DNA of 64,000 bases from the NCBI GenBank assembly GCA_949295125.1, contig CASFJV010000012.1, positions 1 to 64,000 of the forward strand. Direction: 5' to 3'. Below are positions 53,242 through 62,212 of the stretch, piece after piece. This DNA is from an uncultured Spirochaetales bacterium (GTDB taxonomy: Bacteria > Spirochaetota > Spirochaetia > Sphaerochaetales > Sphaerochaetaceae). Positions within the stretch are counted from its first letter, which is position 1; every line of letters starts with the position of its first letter. The position numbers and the translations under genes were made by a program. The notes under the pieces are model-generated. The model ran no database searches and was not told the DNA's origin. It worked only from the letters and a program-made list of their open reading frames with translations.

Positions 53242-55439
53242 TTTTCTTTGCCAGCTGTTCATTAAACCAGGCAGACCTGGTGGTAAAAGAAGCTGAAGAG
53301 GCAGGAGCAAGTGAAATAAGGCAGACAAAGGCAGGTGTTGAATTTGTCGGAACACTGGAGACTGGATACCGTTTCTGCATGTACAGCAGGATATCATCAC
53401 GCCTTCTTGAAGCAATATACCTTGATGATGACGTGACAGACACAGATGAGCTTTATGAGAGCACCCTCAACATTCCATGGGAAGAATATATAAACCCATC
53501 ACTTAAGATAAAAGTCACAAGGACTGTGCAGGAGTGCAATTACCTGACAAACTCCCATTTTGCAGCACTCAGGGTCAAGGATGGGATTATTGACCGCCTT
53601 AAGGAGCACTTTGATGGGGAACGCCCGGATGTGGATACAGAGCATCCGGATGTGACTGTACATATCCACCTGCATCAGAAGAGGGCAATATGGTATCTTG
53701 ATTTCTCTGGAGAGAGCCTGGATAAGAGAGGCTACAGGAGGGATCAGACAGATGCAGTGATGAAGGAAAGCCTTGCCGCAACCCTGCTTTACAGGAGCGA
53801 GTGGAAAAAAAGCATCACAGAAGATGATTCCGGCATTCTTCTTGATCCTTTCGCAGGTTCCGGCACGATACTGATAGAGGCAGCACTTATTGCATCTGAT
53901 ACAGCACCAGGCCTTATAAGGAGAGAAGATTTTGCTTTCAAGAAACTGCCATCGTATGACCAGGAAATCTGGCAGAGCATCGTAAGGGAAGCAGAGGAAA
54001 GAAGGACTAAGGCCCTGGATGAAAGGGATATCAGGATATATGGTTCAGATATCTCCGAAAAGGCAATAAGGATCGCTGATGAGAATGCACGTGCAGCAGG
54101 AGTCCGGGAGCTGATAGACCTCAAGGCAATGGATTTCTCATTCTATACAGAAGAGGATGTTCCAAAGGGAACAGGATATATAGTTACAGATCCTCCTTAT
54201 GGAGTGAGGATGAAACAGAGTGATCTCGACGGCCTGTACTCTATGATCGGAGATAAGCTTTCCAATGTCTTCAAAGGATGGAAAGCCACCATCATGGCAG
54301 CAGACAGCGAGCTGCTCACAAATATCCCGATGAAACCTGAAAGGGTGAACAGCCTTTACAACGGATCTATTTTCTGCCAGGCAGCACACTATTCGATCTT
54401 TACGGACGAAGAGAAGGAAGAGATGAAGAGAAAGAGCCTTGAGAAGAAAAAGGAAAGGCTCTCCCAGCCCCTTACTCCAGGGGCAGAGATGGCATACAAC
54501 CGCCTGGTAAAGAACCTCAGGGAACTGAAGCCTCTTATGGAGAAAGAAGGTGTCACATGCTACAGGATCTATGATGCGGATATGCCGGAGTATTCTGCAG
54601 CCATAGACATGTATGAGGGAAAATGGATCACGCTTTCTGAATATGCTGCTCCTCAAACCATTGATCCTGAAGATGCAGAAAGAAGGCTCAATGAGCTTAT
54701 CTATGCAACGGAAAGGGCTACTGGAATAGACATCGAGAACATATATGTAAAGCAGAGGAAAGAGATGAAAGGCAAGAACCAGTATACACGCCTTGCTTCA
54801 TCTTCAAGATTCAATATCGTACATGAGAACGGACTCAATGTCCTTGTGAACTTCCAGGACTACCTTGATACAGGCATATTCCTTGATCACAGGCCTATCA
54901 GGAAGTACATCCAGATGCATAGCAGCAACAAGAGATTCCTCAACCTGTTCTGCTATACAGCCACAGCGACGCTGAATGCCATAAAGGGAGGTGCGGTATC
55001 TACTGTATCCGTAGACACATCATCCACCTACCTTGACTGGGCAATGCAGAACCTCAAGATCAATGGATTCCCAATCGCTATAGACAACTATTTCTACAAA
55101 AGCGATGCCATGGATTACCTTTACAGCACCTATGACCGCTTTGATCTTATCTTCTGCGATCCTCCGACATTCTCAAACAGCAAGGGCCGCGATAATTTCG
55201 ACGTCCAGAGGGATCATAAGAAACTTATTAAAGCATGCATGATGCACCTGAGCCCTGGAGGCGTACTGATCTTCAGCAATAATTTCAGGAAATTCAGGAT
55301 GTCTGAGGATATCATGAACGACTATGCAGTCAGGGATATCACAGAAGAGACGATCGGAGATGATTTCAGGGACAAGAAAATCCATCATGCATACCTTATC
55401 AGGAACAAGATCAAGGTAAGCATAAGGAAAAGGAAATAG
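53238..55439 (+). CDS. rlmL: 23S rRNA methyltransferase RlmKL
   Basis: The 733-residue protein has an N-terminal THUMP domain, an RlmL-type methyltransferase (LLDPFAGSGTILIEAAL, DPPYGVRM) that methylates G2445, and a C-terminal RlmK-type domain (FLNLFCYTATATL, DPPTFSNSK) for G2069. The fused arrangement is that of gamma-proteobacterial RlmKL. The ATG overlaps hslO, with GGGGAGG upstream. The final motifs look intact, so both activities are expected. Confidence 0.92.
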   Translation: MIFFASCSLNQADLVVKEAEEAGASEIRQTKAGVEFVGTLETGYRFCMYSRISSRLLEAIYLDDDVTDTDELYESTLNIPWEEYINPSLKIKVTRTVQECNYLTNSHFAALRVKDGIIDRLKEHFDGERPDVDTEHPDVTVHIHLHQKRAIWYLDFSGESLDKRGYRRDQTDAVMKESLAATLLYRSEWKKSITEDDSGILLDPFAGSGTILIEAALIASDTAPGLIRREDFAFKKLPSYDQEIWQSIVREAEERRTKALDERDIRIYGSDISEKAIRIADENARAAGVRELIDLKAMDFSFYTEEDVPKGTGYIVTDPPYGVRMKQSDLDGLYSMIGDKLSNVFKGWKATIMAADSELLTNIPMKPERVNSLYNGSIFCQAAHYSIFTDEEKEEMKRKSLEKKKERLSQPLTPGAEMAYNRLVKNLRELKPLMEKEGVTCYRIYDADMPEYSAAIDMYEGKWITLSEYAAPQTIDPEDAERRLNELIYATERATGIDIENIYVKQRKEMKGKNQYTRLASSSRFNIVHENGLNVLVNFQDYLDTGIFLDHRPIRKYIQMHSSNKRFLNLFCYTATATLNAIKGGAVSTVSVDTSSTYLDWAMQNLKINGFPIAIDNYFYKSDAMDYLYSTYDRFDLIFCDPPTFSNSKGRDNFDVQRDHKKLIKACMMHLSPGGVLIFSNNFRKFRMSEDIMNDYAVRDITEETIGDDFRDKKIHHAYLIRNKIKVSIRKRK

Positions 55440-55457
55440 CCCTGCCCCATTCATTGT

Positions 55458-56285
55458 ATGGATGACACTATACTGGAAATAAAGGATCTGAAAGTCCGGT
55501 TCAAAGATAAATATGCCATAAAAGGGATCTCGCTATACGCTATGCGCCATGAGAGGATCGGCATTGTAGGAGAGTCAGGCTCTGGCAAAAGCCTGACTGC
55601 CCTCTCCTCTATGGCATTAGTAAAAGAAGCACGCGGAGAGATTCTATTTGAAGGGAAAGACATGCTGAGCCTCAAGGAAAAAGAGCTCAGCAGGATAAGG
55701 GGGAAAGATATTGCATTGATCTTCCAGGACCCATCCACAAGCATAAACCCTGTAAAGAAAATATCCAGGATCATGAGGGAATCCATCAGGATGCCGGGCA
55801 GCGCATCAGGGGAAGATGTGATGGAAAGGATCAGGCAAGCACTCTCAGAGACGGCCCTTGATGAAAGCATCCTTGATAAAAGGATAGATGAACTTTCTGG
55901 GGGGATGAAGCAGAGGCTCAGCATTGCACTTGCCATCCTGAACGCCCCAAAGCTCATAATTGCAGATGAAATCACGACAGCACTGGATGTAAGTCTTGAG
56001 CGCGACATCCTCGATCTTATTAAAAGGATAGGATGCACGCTTATCATCATATCGCATGACCTCAGTGTCATAAGCTATACCGCGGAGAGGATCTACGTGA
56101 TGTATAAAGGAAAGATAGTAGAGCATGGCAGAAAAGATGAGATATTATCGGATCCTCTCCATCCATACACGAAAACGCTCCTAAACCCTACTCTCCCTCT
56201 TGCCCCTTTCAACCTTGAAAGCAATACCTATTTCTGGAAAACAGGGACACATTATGTCCTGGGAGGCAGCTATGGCCATGCTTGA
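55458..56285 (+). CDS. OppD-like peptide/nickel ABC transporter ATPase
   Basis: The 275-residue ATPase has Walker A GESGSGKS, signature LSGGMKQR, Walker B LIIADEITTALD and switch ISHDL. It is shorter than typical OppD/DppD (about 330) and lacks the C-terminal cysteine-rich OPP domain. No Shine-Dalgarno is evident at the ATG. It overlaps the OppF-like gene. No permease or binding protein for peptides is present in the window. Confidence 0.9.
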   Translation: MDDTILEIKDLKVRFKDKYAIKGISLYAMRHERIGIVGESGSGKSLTALSSMALVKEARGEILFEGKDMLSLKEKELSRIRGKDIALIFQDPSTSINPVKKISRIMRESIRMPGSASGEDVMERIRQALSETALDESILDKRIDELSGGMKQRLSIALAILNAPKLIIADEITTALDVSLERDILDLIKRIGCTLIIISHDLSVISYTAERIYVMYKGKIVEHGRKDEILSDPLHPYTKTLLNPTLPLAPFNLESNTYFWKTGTHYVLGGSYGHA

Positions 56286-57204
56286 GGTGAGGCACCTGAA
56301 AAAATCATACAAGGGAAAGATGGCTGTTGATGACATTTCTTTTTGCGTCAGGAAAGGGGAGATTCTTGCAATTACAGGAGAATCCGGATCTGGAAAGAGC
56401 ACTACGCTCAAAGCCATTTCCCGCCTTATCAGCATAGATGGCGGAGAAATAGTTTTTGAGGGAAAGGACATTGTGAAGCTTGACAGGAAAAGCCTGATGA
56501 AAGAGAGGCAGAAGATACAGATGATCTTCCAGGATCCATACTCGTCCCTCGATCCTCTTATAAAAGTCAAGGATATAATAAAGGAACCCCTGAGCCTTTA
56601 CAGCAGGCGATCATCCCGGCAAATGAGGCTGAGCAAAGAAGAAATAGGGAAAAGGGTTTCATGCATGATGGATAAGGTCGGGCTTCCTCAAAGCTATTCT
56701 TCCAGATACCCCGGCTCCCTATCTGGCGGTGAGAGGCAGAGGGTCGCAATTGCAAGGGCTCTTATAATAAAGCCCGAGATAATCCTTGCAGATGAAATCC
56801 TCTCATCCCTCGACAAGGCGCTTGAGAGAGGAATAATAAACCTCCTTTTTTCCCTTAAGGAGGAAATGGACCTGACAATCGTGCTCATCTCACATGATCT
56901 TTCCCTGGTAAGTGAGATTTCAGACAGGATCATCGTCATGTATGGAGGAAAGATCGTTGAGGAAGGGAAAAGGGATGAAATCTTCCATGAAGCTTTGCAT
57001 CCATACACGAAAGTGCTCCTGTCATCTGATTTATCTATAGCTGAAAGGGACAGGATAATCCCATTAAAGGGTGAAAATGAAGATGAAGGGCTCTGCAGGT
57101 ATTATGCTAAGTGTCCGCTCAGAAAAGATATCTGCAGGAAAGAGAAGCCAGAGCTTAAAATGGTAACGGGTACACACTCTGTGCTCTGCCACCTGGAAGG
57201 ATAA
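56272..57204 (+). CDS. OppF-like peptide/nickel ABC transporter ATPase
   Basis: The 310-residue ATPase has Walker A GESGSGKST, signature LSGGERQR, Walker B IILADEILSSLD and switch ISHDL. Its C-terminus has the OPP-type cysteine cluster (YYAKCPLRKDICRK, SVLCHLEG), which the partner lacks. The ATG at 56272 has GGGAGG 5 bases upstream and overlaps oppD-like by 14 bases. Together the two ATPases must serve permeases encoded elsewhere. Confidence 0.92.
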   Translation: MAMLEVRHLKKSYKGKMAVDDISFCVRKGEILAITGESGSGKSTTLKAISRLISIDGGEIVFEGKDIVKLDRKSLMKERQKIQMIFQDPYSSLDPLIKVKDIIKEPLSLYSRRSSRQMRLSKEEIGKRVSCMMDKVGLPQSYSSRYPGSLSGGERQRVAIARALIIKPEIILADEILSSLDKALERGIINLLFSLKEEMDLTIVLISHDLSLVSEISDRIIVMYGGKIVEEGKRDEIFHEALHPYTKVLLSSDLSIAERDRIIPLKGENEDEGLCRYYAKCPLRKDICRKEKPELKMVTGTHSVLCHLEG

Positions 57205-57211
57205 TGACAAT

Positions 57212-58249
57212 ATGCTGATCAAAGCAGTAAGCAGGAAGACAATAGATGAAGCAAAGAGGCTGAAAGCCATCCTTAATGAAAAATCAGGTTTATATAGCGT
57301 GGATCTGGAAAGGGTGGAAGTTATTTTTGCAGACACCGATGCGGATAACCGCCTGGGATATTACGAGAGAAGGCAGAAGCTCATAGTGCTCAGCCATGAT
57401 CTCATCATTCAATCAAGCCGTGAAGACCTTGATTCCGTATTCCTGCACGAGGCGGCACATGCAATAGATGATGCATTACGTGGCTTTACAGAGCATGATC
57501 AGGCATTCAGGAATATCTGCAGGACCATCGGTGTTCCAGATGGTTTTGAGAAGTCAAAGGTGAAGCTCAGATCAGAAAAAAGGGCAAGAATCCAGGATAA
57601 GGTCAATAAGCTCCTGAGACTCAGTGAAAGCCCATTTGAAAATGAGAGCAGCGAGGCACTTCTGAAAGCACAGCGCCTGATGGCAGAGTATGGGATCAGG
57701 GAAGGAAATGAATCTGATGAAATGCTCTACTATGCCACAATAATGTCTTCAAAAAAGTTCTTCTATCATGAAAAGATATTCTTCTCAATCATTTCAAAAC
57801 TCTCCGGGGCATACATAATCAGGGAAAAGCAGGAGAATGGCGAATTCCTGGCAAATGCCTATGGAACTGTTGACCAGGTAGTATTTGCATATGAGTCTTT
57901 TGAATACCTTGAGAAGGAAATAAGGAGTGCTTATTTCAAGGCTGTTTCAGCATCCCGCACTTTCATAGACCGCAATTCTTTCTTCATAGGCCTTTCCAGT
58001 GCCCTGTATGAAAGGCTGTCAGATGACGAAGAAGAGAGCATCTCAAAAGCCCTCATGACGAGCTACAGCGGAAACGCTGCAAAATACAGGCAGATATATT
58101 CAGGTGCAAGGATAAGGAAAACCAGAAGCAGGACCACATATTCAAGCCAGAGTTCATTCAGAAAAGGAGAAAAGGCAGCCAGCGATATAAACATTGAAAG
58201 GGCTGGGAAAGATGCAAAAGTGAAGAAAATTGAGTATAGGAAAAAGTAA
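57212..58249 (+). CDS. SprT-like metallopeptidase domain fused to DUF2786
   Basis: The 345-residue protein begins with a predicted zinc metallopeptidase: HEAAHAIDDAL (about 78-88), followed by a conserved acidic/aromatic part. A DUF2786 segment follows, with KVNKLLRLSESPFENESSEALL and AQRLMAEYGI (about 128-165). The remaining 170 residues and a basic, serine-rich tail are not recognised. DUF2786 often occurs in phage and plasmid proteins, but its coding style here is that of the neighbours. No phage genes adjoin. It starts 7 bases after the OppF-like stop. Confidence 0.7.
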   Translation: MLIKAVSRKTIDEAKRLKAILNEKSGLYSVDLERVEVIFADTDADNRLGYYERRQKLIVLSHDLIIQSSREDLDSVFLHEAAHAIDDALRGFTEHDQAFRNICRTIGVPDGFEKSKVKLRSEKRARIQDKVNKLLRLSESPFENESSEALLKAQRLMAEYGIREGNESDEMLYYATIMSSKKFFYHEKIFFSIISKLSGAYIIREKQENGEFLANAYGTVDQVVFAYESFEYLEKEIRSAYFKAVSASRTFIDRNSFFIGLSSALYERLSDDEEESISKALMTSYSGNAAKYRQIYSGARIRKTRSRTTYSSQSSFRKGEKAASDINIERAGKDAKVKKIEYRKK

Positions 58250-59317
58250 TTATTTCTTAATGCTTCCCTTAGCCGATGATACCAGGTTCCTGAGAACGGT
58301 ACGCATCACTTTTTTCTCATTGTCACTCAGGTTCTTGAAGCTTCTTATCAGGCCAGGTGTTTTAGCAAGTATCTCAAGGCTGTTTCCAGCCAGGTCCTCA
58401 AGACCGACCGATTCAATGCATTTGAATGCAGCATCCACAAAGATCTCCCTCTCTTCATGGCTTGCGCTCTTAAGCCACTTTGACACTACATTCTCAAAGA
58501 TGACCGAGTCTGTACTCCGGGACTCAACATATTTGAAATGAGGTCCGTCAAAAAGCCAGGAATACGGATCATGCTGCATTATCATCCTGTTTGAAGAGGC
58601 AACTATCCTGTAATTGTCAGAATGCTCCATCAGCATGCCAATGAATGAGGACTCAGGGATTAGGGTAACTGTTTTTCCCCTGATTTTCCCGATATTGGAA
58701 AACGCCCTGCTCTTCTCATTGAAACCGGGACCATCATTATTGTAAACCGTGACTATCCTCTTCTGGACCCTGCTGCTGGCAAGAGATCCTGCAAAAAGAG
58801 CGAGATTCCCTCCTTTGCTGTGTCCCGTCAGGATAATCTTCCCATCATATTTTCTTGCTATCCTTGCCAGGTATTTCAGGGCATCACGCTGGGATGGCAC
58901 TTCCTCCTCATATGCCATGTCAAAATCCTCTTTCCAGCCTGTAACTGTATTGTCTGTCCCCCGGTATGCAATGAGATTTGTATCTCCAATATGCACAGTG
59001 AATGAAAAGAACTGCCTCTTTCCCTTGTCAAAATGGGACTCAACATCGGAAATGTAAAGGGATGAGAAACGTGGAGCACCGACCAGTGCTTCAATAAGGA
59101 AATAATCGTTTTTGACCCTGAAATTCTGAATTGAGAATGGAAGCCTTATAAGCCTCTCTGCGGCCTCCTTCAGCGTTATGCACTCCTCAGGAGCGACAAC
59201 ATTTTCAAAGTGGGTATAGGCAAGATTTGCCAGTATCAGCTGGTCTTCAATAGTTAAGGGGAGACTTGTCATCTCCAAATCTCCCCTCCATTTTATGTAA
59301 GTAAACAGGTTGTCCAC
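58250..59317 (-). CDS. Mbeg1-like alpha/beta hydrolase (DUF2974)
   Basis: The 355-residue protein has the serine hydrolase elbow GHSKGGN near residue 163, a preceding LIAYRGTDNTVTGWKEDF segment and the early LFTYIKWRGDL characteristic of Mbeg1-like lipases. These may be lipases or thioesterases; the substrate is unknown. GTG at 59317 is chosen because that conserved N-terminus would be lost with the better-spaced ATG at 59272. It starts right after the outer-membrane protein stop. Confidence 0.82.
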   Translation of the reverse strand: MDNLFTYIKWRGDLEMTSLPLTIEDQLILANLAYTHFENVVAPEECITLKEAAERLIRLPFSIQNFRVKNDYFLIEALVGAPRFSSLYISDVESHFDKGKRQFFSFTVHIGDTNLIAYRGTDNTVTGWKEDFDMAYEEEVPSQRDALKYLARIARKYDGKIILTGHSKGGNLALFAGSLASSRVQKRIVTVYNNDGPGFNEKSRAFSNIGKIRGKTVTLIPESSFIGMLMEHSDNYRIVASSNRMIMQHDPYSWLFDGPHFKYVESRSTDSVIFENVVSKWLKSASHEEREIFVDAAFKCIESVGLEDLAGNSLEILAKTPGLIRSFKNLSDNEKKVMRTVLRNLVSSAKGSIKK

Positions 59318-60466
59318 TTAGAATGTGACTCCAAGTACCAGTGAAGCATCAACAGAATTGTATTCGATATTTGGAATCATCATCTTGTATACGCCATCGA
59401 TACCGATTGAGAATACATCTCCGCAGTAGAACTTAAGTCCGATCTCTGCTGCTGCATATGCAGCAAGATCAATATCCGTTGCAAGATTGAAGTGATATAC
59501 GCCAGGAACATTTCCTGTTCTGTCACTGAAGAGTACTGCAGCTCCACCGCCAAGACCGATTGAGAAGTCCATGATTCCAGCTCTTGCATCGATAGTAGCC
59601 AGTGCTGTCAGGTTCACATCGTTAGAATAGTTGTTTACGAAGTTGAAGAGATCACCCCACTTCCAGTTCCAGAACTGCCATAAAGGAGCACCATCTGGTT
59701 TTAAGAGCTTAGCAAATCCACCGCCTGGATACTGAGTTGATCCGACATCAATCCTTACTCCAAGACCGGAATTGTCATTGAATGCGACAACGTCATCAAT
59801 ATCGAAGCTGAGTCCAAGACCGATACCTGTAGACTCCCATACGTCACTTCCACCAAAGTTCAGGTTAAATACTGCATATGGCCTGAAGAGGAGAGAGAAT
59901 TCTACTGGCTTGCTTTCCTTTACAGGAGCTGGAGCAACTGGTGCAACTGGCTCAACCGGAGCTGCTTCTTCTGCGGCAGGAACTTCCTCAACCACTTCTT
60001 CTACTACAGCTTCTTCTACTGCTGCAGGCTCTTCTACTGCCACTTCTTCAACAACAGTTTCCTCAGCAGCTGGCTCAACTGGAGCTGCTTCCTCAACTGC
60101 AGGAACTTCCTCTGCTGCAGCAGGAACTTCTTCAACCACTACTTCCTCTACTGCTGCTGGTTCCTCTGCAACTAAAAGTGCCTCTGCTGTTGCACTTGCA
60201 GTTTCTGACCAGTTGATTCCATCATAGCTTCTCTGAAGATAGAGAGTGTAATCTGCATATGGATCAAGGCCTTCAGCTACATATGTTGCTGTATCTCCGG
60301 AAACAACGGTCCATCCATCATCATCTGTGCCATTAAGCTGATAGCGGTAATAATTTACCTCTGGGTCATCCAGTAGCCATTCCCATGTAACACTCATTTG
60401 CTGAGCAGCAAATACTGTAGTGAGGGAAAGCAGCAAGACAGAAAGAATCATTAGAACTTTTTTCAT
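59318..60466 (-). CDS. Outer-membrane protein: FN3-like, low-complexity linker and beta barrel
   Basis: The 382-residue protein has a signal peptide (about 1-20), an FN3-like domain (about 22-95), an acidic Val-Pro-Glu-Ala linker (about 98-185) and a beta-rich barrel that ends in LVLGVTF. The linker contains near repeats of the type EEVPA / AAPVEPA. The layout suggests an outside-facing or periplasm-bridging domain on a barrel anchor. No close family is known to me. A strong promoter and a 110-base leader precede it. The lipase-like gene follows without a gap. Confidence 0.8.
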   Translation of the reverse strand: MKKVLMILSVLLLSLTTVFAAQQMSVTWEWLLDDPEVNYYRYQLNGTDDDGWTVVSGDTATYVAEGLDPYADYTLYLQRSYDGINWSETASATAEALLVAEEPAAVEEVVVEEVPAAAEEVPAVEEAAPVEPAAEETVVEEVAVEEPAAVEEAVVEEVVEEVPAAEEAAPVEPVAPVAPAPVKESKPVEFSLLFRPYAVFNLNFGGSDVWESTGIGLGLSFDIDDVVAFNDNSGLGVRIDVGSTQYPGGGFAKLLKPDGAPLWQFWNWKWGDLFNFVNNYSNDVNLTALATIDARAGIMDFSIGLGGGAAVLFSDRTGNVPGVYHFNLATDIDLAAYAAAEIGLKFYCGDVFSIGIDGVYKMMIPNIEYNSVDASLVLGVTF

Positions 60467-60611
60467 AAAGTATTTGGCGCAGAAACCATCATTTCTTAAG
60501 GATGGTGGATCCGCCCTTCCTCCTTAAATCATTTTCTGTATCAGTTTGGGAGAAGTTACCCCCTCCTTCATCTCTTAAATTGATTTTAACTACAAGAAGT
60601 AACACTATCAA
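60467..60611 (-). promoter_or_regulatory. Strong promoter and 110-base leader of the outer-membrane protein
   Basis: Minus-strand TTGATA (60606-60611), 17-base spacer, TAAAAT (60583-60588). The leader has two similar purine-rich pieces, AAGAGATGAAGGAGG and AAGGAGGAAGG, and a CCATC/GATGG stem 20-40 bases before the ATG, but no ribosome site next to the start. It may control translation by folding. Confidence 0.6.
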
Positions 60612-60685
60612 GGAAAAAATGTAGCCACTTGCGTATTTGTTAGGAATGCTGGAAAGCAGTCATTTTCAATGCTATACTCTCCTTT

Positions 60686-61261
60686 ATGGCTGAAATTAAT
60701 AATTTATGCGTATTCTGCGGCTCATCTTCCGGCAATGATCCAAGGTACAGGAAAGATGCAGAAGAGCTCGCATCACTTTTAAAAGATAACGGAACCGGAT
60801 TGGTCTATGGCGGTGGGAACAAGGGGATAATGGGAGTCCTGGCATCAAGGTGCAATGAGCTTGGTGTCCATGTCACAGGAGTCCTTCCGAAAGCTATGAA
60901 CACCCCCAGCGTAAGAAGCAGGAATAATGAGACAAAGCTTATTATTGCAGAGGATATGCATGAGAGGAAGGAAACGATGTACAGCCTCTCAGATGCTTTT
61001 CTGGCAATGCCGGGAGGTATCGGGACGCTTGAGGAGCTGGCAGAAATCTTCACATGGCGCCAGCTTGGATACCACAGAAAGAATGTTGCGGTACTGAACA
61101 GCACCGGATATTACGACAGCCTTATCACATTCCTGGAAAAGTGCGTTGCCTCTGGCTTTATGGCAAAAGAGGTTCTTGATGAGCTTATTGTCATAACAGA
61201 TGTCAAGGATACGCTGTCAATGCTCTCAAGAGAACCAAAAGGACTTCCGTCAAAGCTATGA
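60686..61261 (+). CDS. LOG-family nucleoside-5'-monophosphate phosphoribohydrolase
   Basis: The 191-residue protein has the family motif PGGIGTLEEL and the earlier VYGGGNKGIMG, as in LOG-type hydrolases that release a base from AMP or cytokinin-type nucleotides. In bacteria the physiological role is often unclear. TATACT (60673-60678) lies 7 bases before the ATG with no Shine-Dalgarno, consistent with a leaderless message. The YitT gene overlaps its stop by 4 bases. Confidence 0.93.
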   Translation: MAEINNLCVFCGSSSGNDPRYRKDAEELASLLKDNGTGLVYGGGNKGIMGVLASRCNELGVHVTGVLPKAMNTPSVRSRNNETKLIIAEDMHERKETMYSLSDAFLAMPGGIGTLEELAEIFTWRQLGYHRKNVAVLNSTGYYDSLITFLEKCVASGFMAKEVLDELIVITDVKDTLSMLSREPKGLPSKL

Positions 61262-62163
61262 TAAACCGCTATACTGTACTGGAATATTTCTATATCCTGC
61301 TTGGCTCTGCCATTACGGCATTTGCTGTAGTGGTATTCCTCAATCCATCCCAGATTGCACCGGGAGGAGTAAGCGGAATTTCAACAATACTGTTCCATGC
61401 CTTTGGATGGGATCTGGCACTTACCATGCTGATACAGAATATCCCACTGTTCATTGCAGGAACAATCCTTTTTGGAAAGCAGTTTGGGTTCAAGAGCCTT
61501 TTAGGATCCCTGCTTCTATCCCTGTTTTCATCTGTTTTCTCACATTTCATAGGTGACAATGGAATCCTCGATCTCTCCCGCGACATGAACATATGGCTCA
61601 GCTGCCTATTTGGTGGAGTGCTCTCGGGCGTTGGGCTGGGAATTGTCATGAAGAGCGGAGCCAATACCGGGGGAACGGATATTCTTGCCCAGATTGCAGC
61701 ACGCTACATGCACATTCCCCTAGGCACTTCCCTCTTCATAGTTGATGGAATCGTAATACTGATCTCTGGCTTCATATTCGGCATAGAAAGCATGCTCTAT
61801 GCAATCGTTGTTGCATACATTACTCAGGTGATGGTCAATAAAGTCGTACTTATGATGGGCACAAACTATGCAAAGACATGCTATATAATCTCAGACAAGG
61901 TGAATGAAATCAGGGAATTCATACTCACAGACCTGGACAAGTCAGGCACCCTGATAGAAGCTAAAGGGCTTTATACGATGAAAAAAAGGCCAATGCTTAT
62001 GGTTGTAATACCGAATTCAAGCGTCAGCAGGCTTACGCGCATGGTTCACCTGACAGATCCGAAAGCCTTCCTCATTATACAGGAGACATACCACGTGTTT
62101 GGAGAAGGAAACAGGAGCATGGAGGAATTTGTAGCACTAAATAAGGATGTAACGCAGGAGTGA
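61258..62163 (+). CDS. YitT-family membrane protein with DUF2179
   Basis: The 301-residue protein has about five membrane segments in its first 210 residues, with the family segments GGVSGISTIL and SGANTGGTDILAQI, then a soluble DUF2179 domain ending in MVHLTDPKAFLIIQETYHVFGEG. YitT proteins are common membrane proteins of unknown function. The ATG overlaps the LOG stop. Confidence 0.9.
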   Translation: MINRYTVLEYFYILLGSAITAFAVVVFLNPSQIAPGGVSGISTILFHAFGWDLALTMLIQNIPLFIAGTILFGKQFGFKSLLGSLLLSLFSSVFSHFIGDNGILDLSRDMNIWLSCLFGGVLSGVGLGIVMKSGANTGGTDILAQIAARYMHIPLGTSLFIVDGIVILISGFIFGIESMLYAIVVAYITQVMVNKVVLMMGTNYAKTCYIISDKVNEIREFILTDLDKSGTLIEAKGLYTMKKRPMLMVVIPNSSVSRLTRMVHLTDPKAFLIIQETYHVFGEGNRSMEEFVALNKDVTQE

Positions 62164-62212
62164 ATCTGGTTTTTTGTTTCTTCTTATGCCATATTATCCT
62201 TAGGAGCTAAAG

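Noticed and set aside
57212-58249. Prophage remnant around the DUF2786 gene
   Set aside because: No integrase, structural or replication genes and no attachment repeats were seen nearby.
59941-60216. Long leucine/glutamine-rich and serine/threonine-rich frames on the plus strand
   Set aside because: They are the opposite-strand shadow of the repetitive Val-Pro-Glu-Ala linker of the outer-membrane protein.
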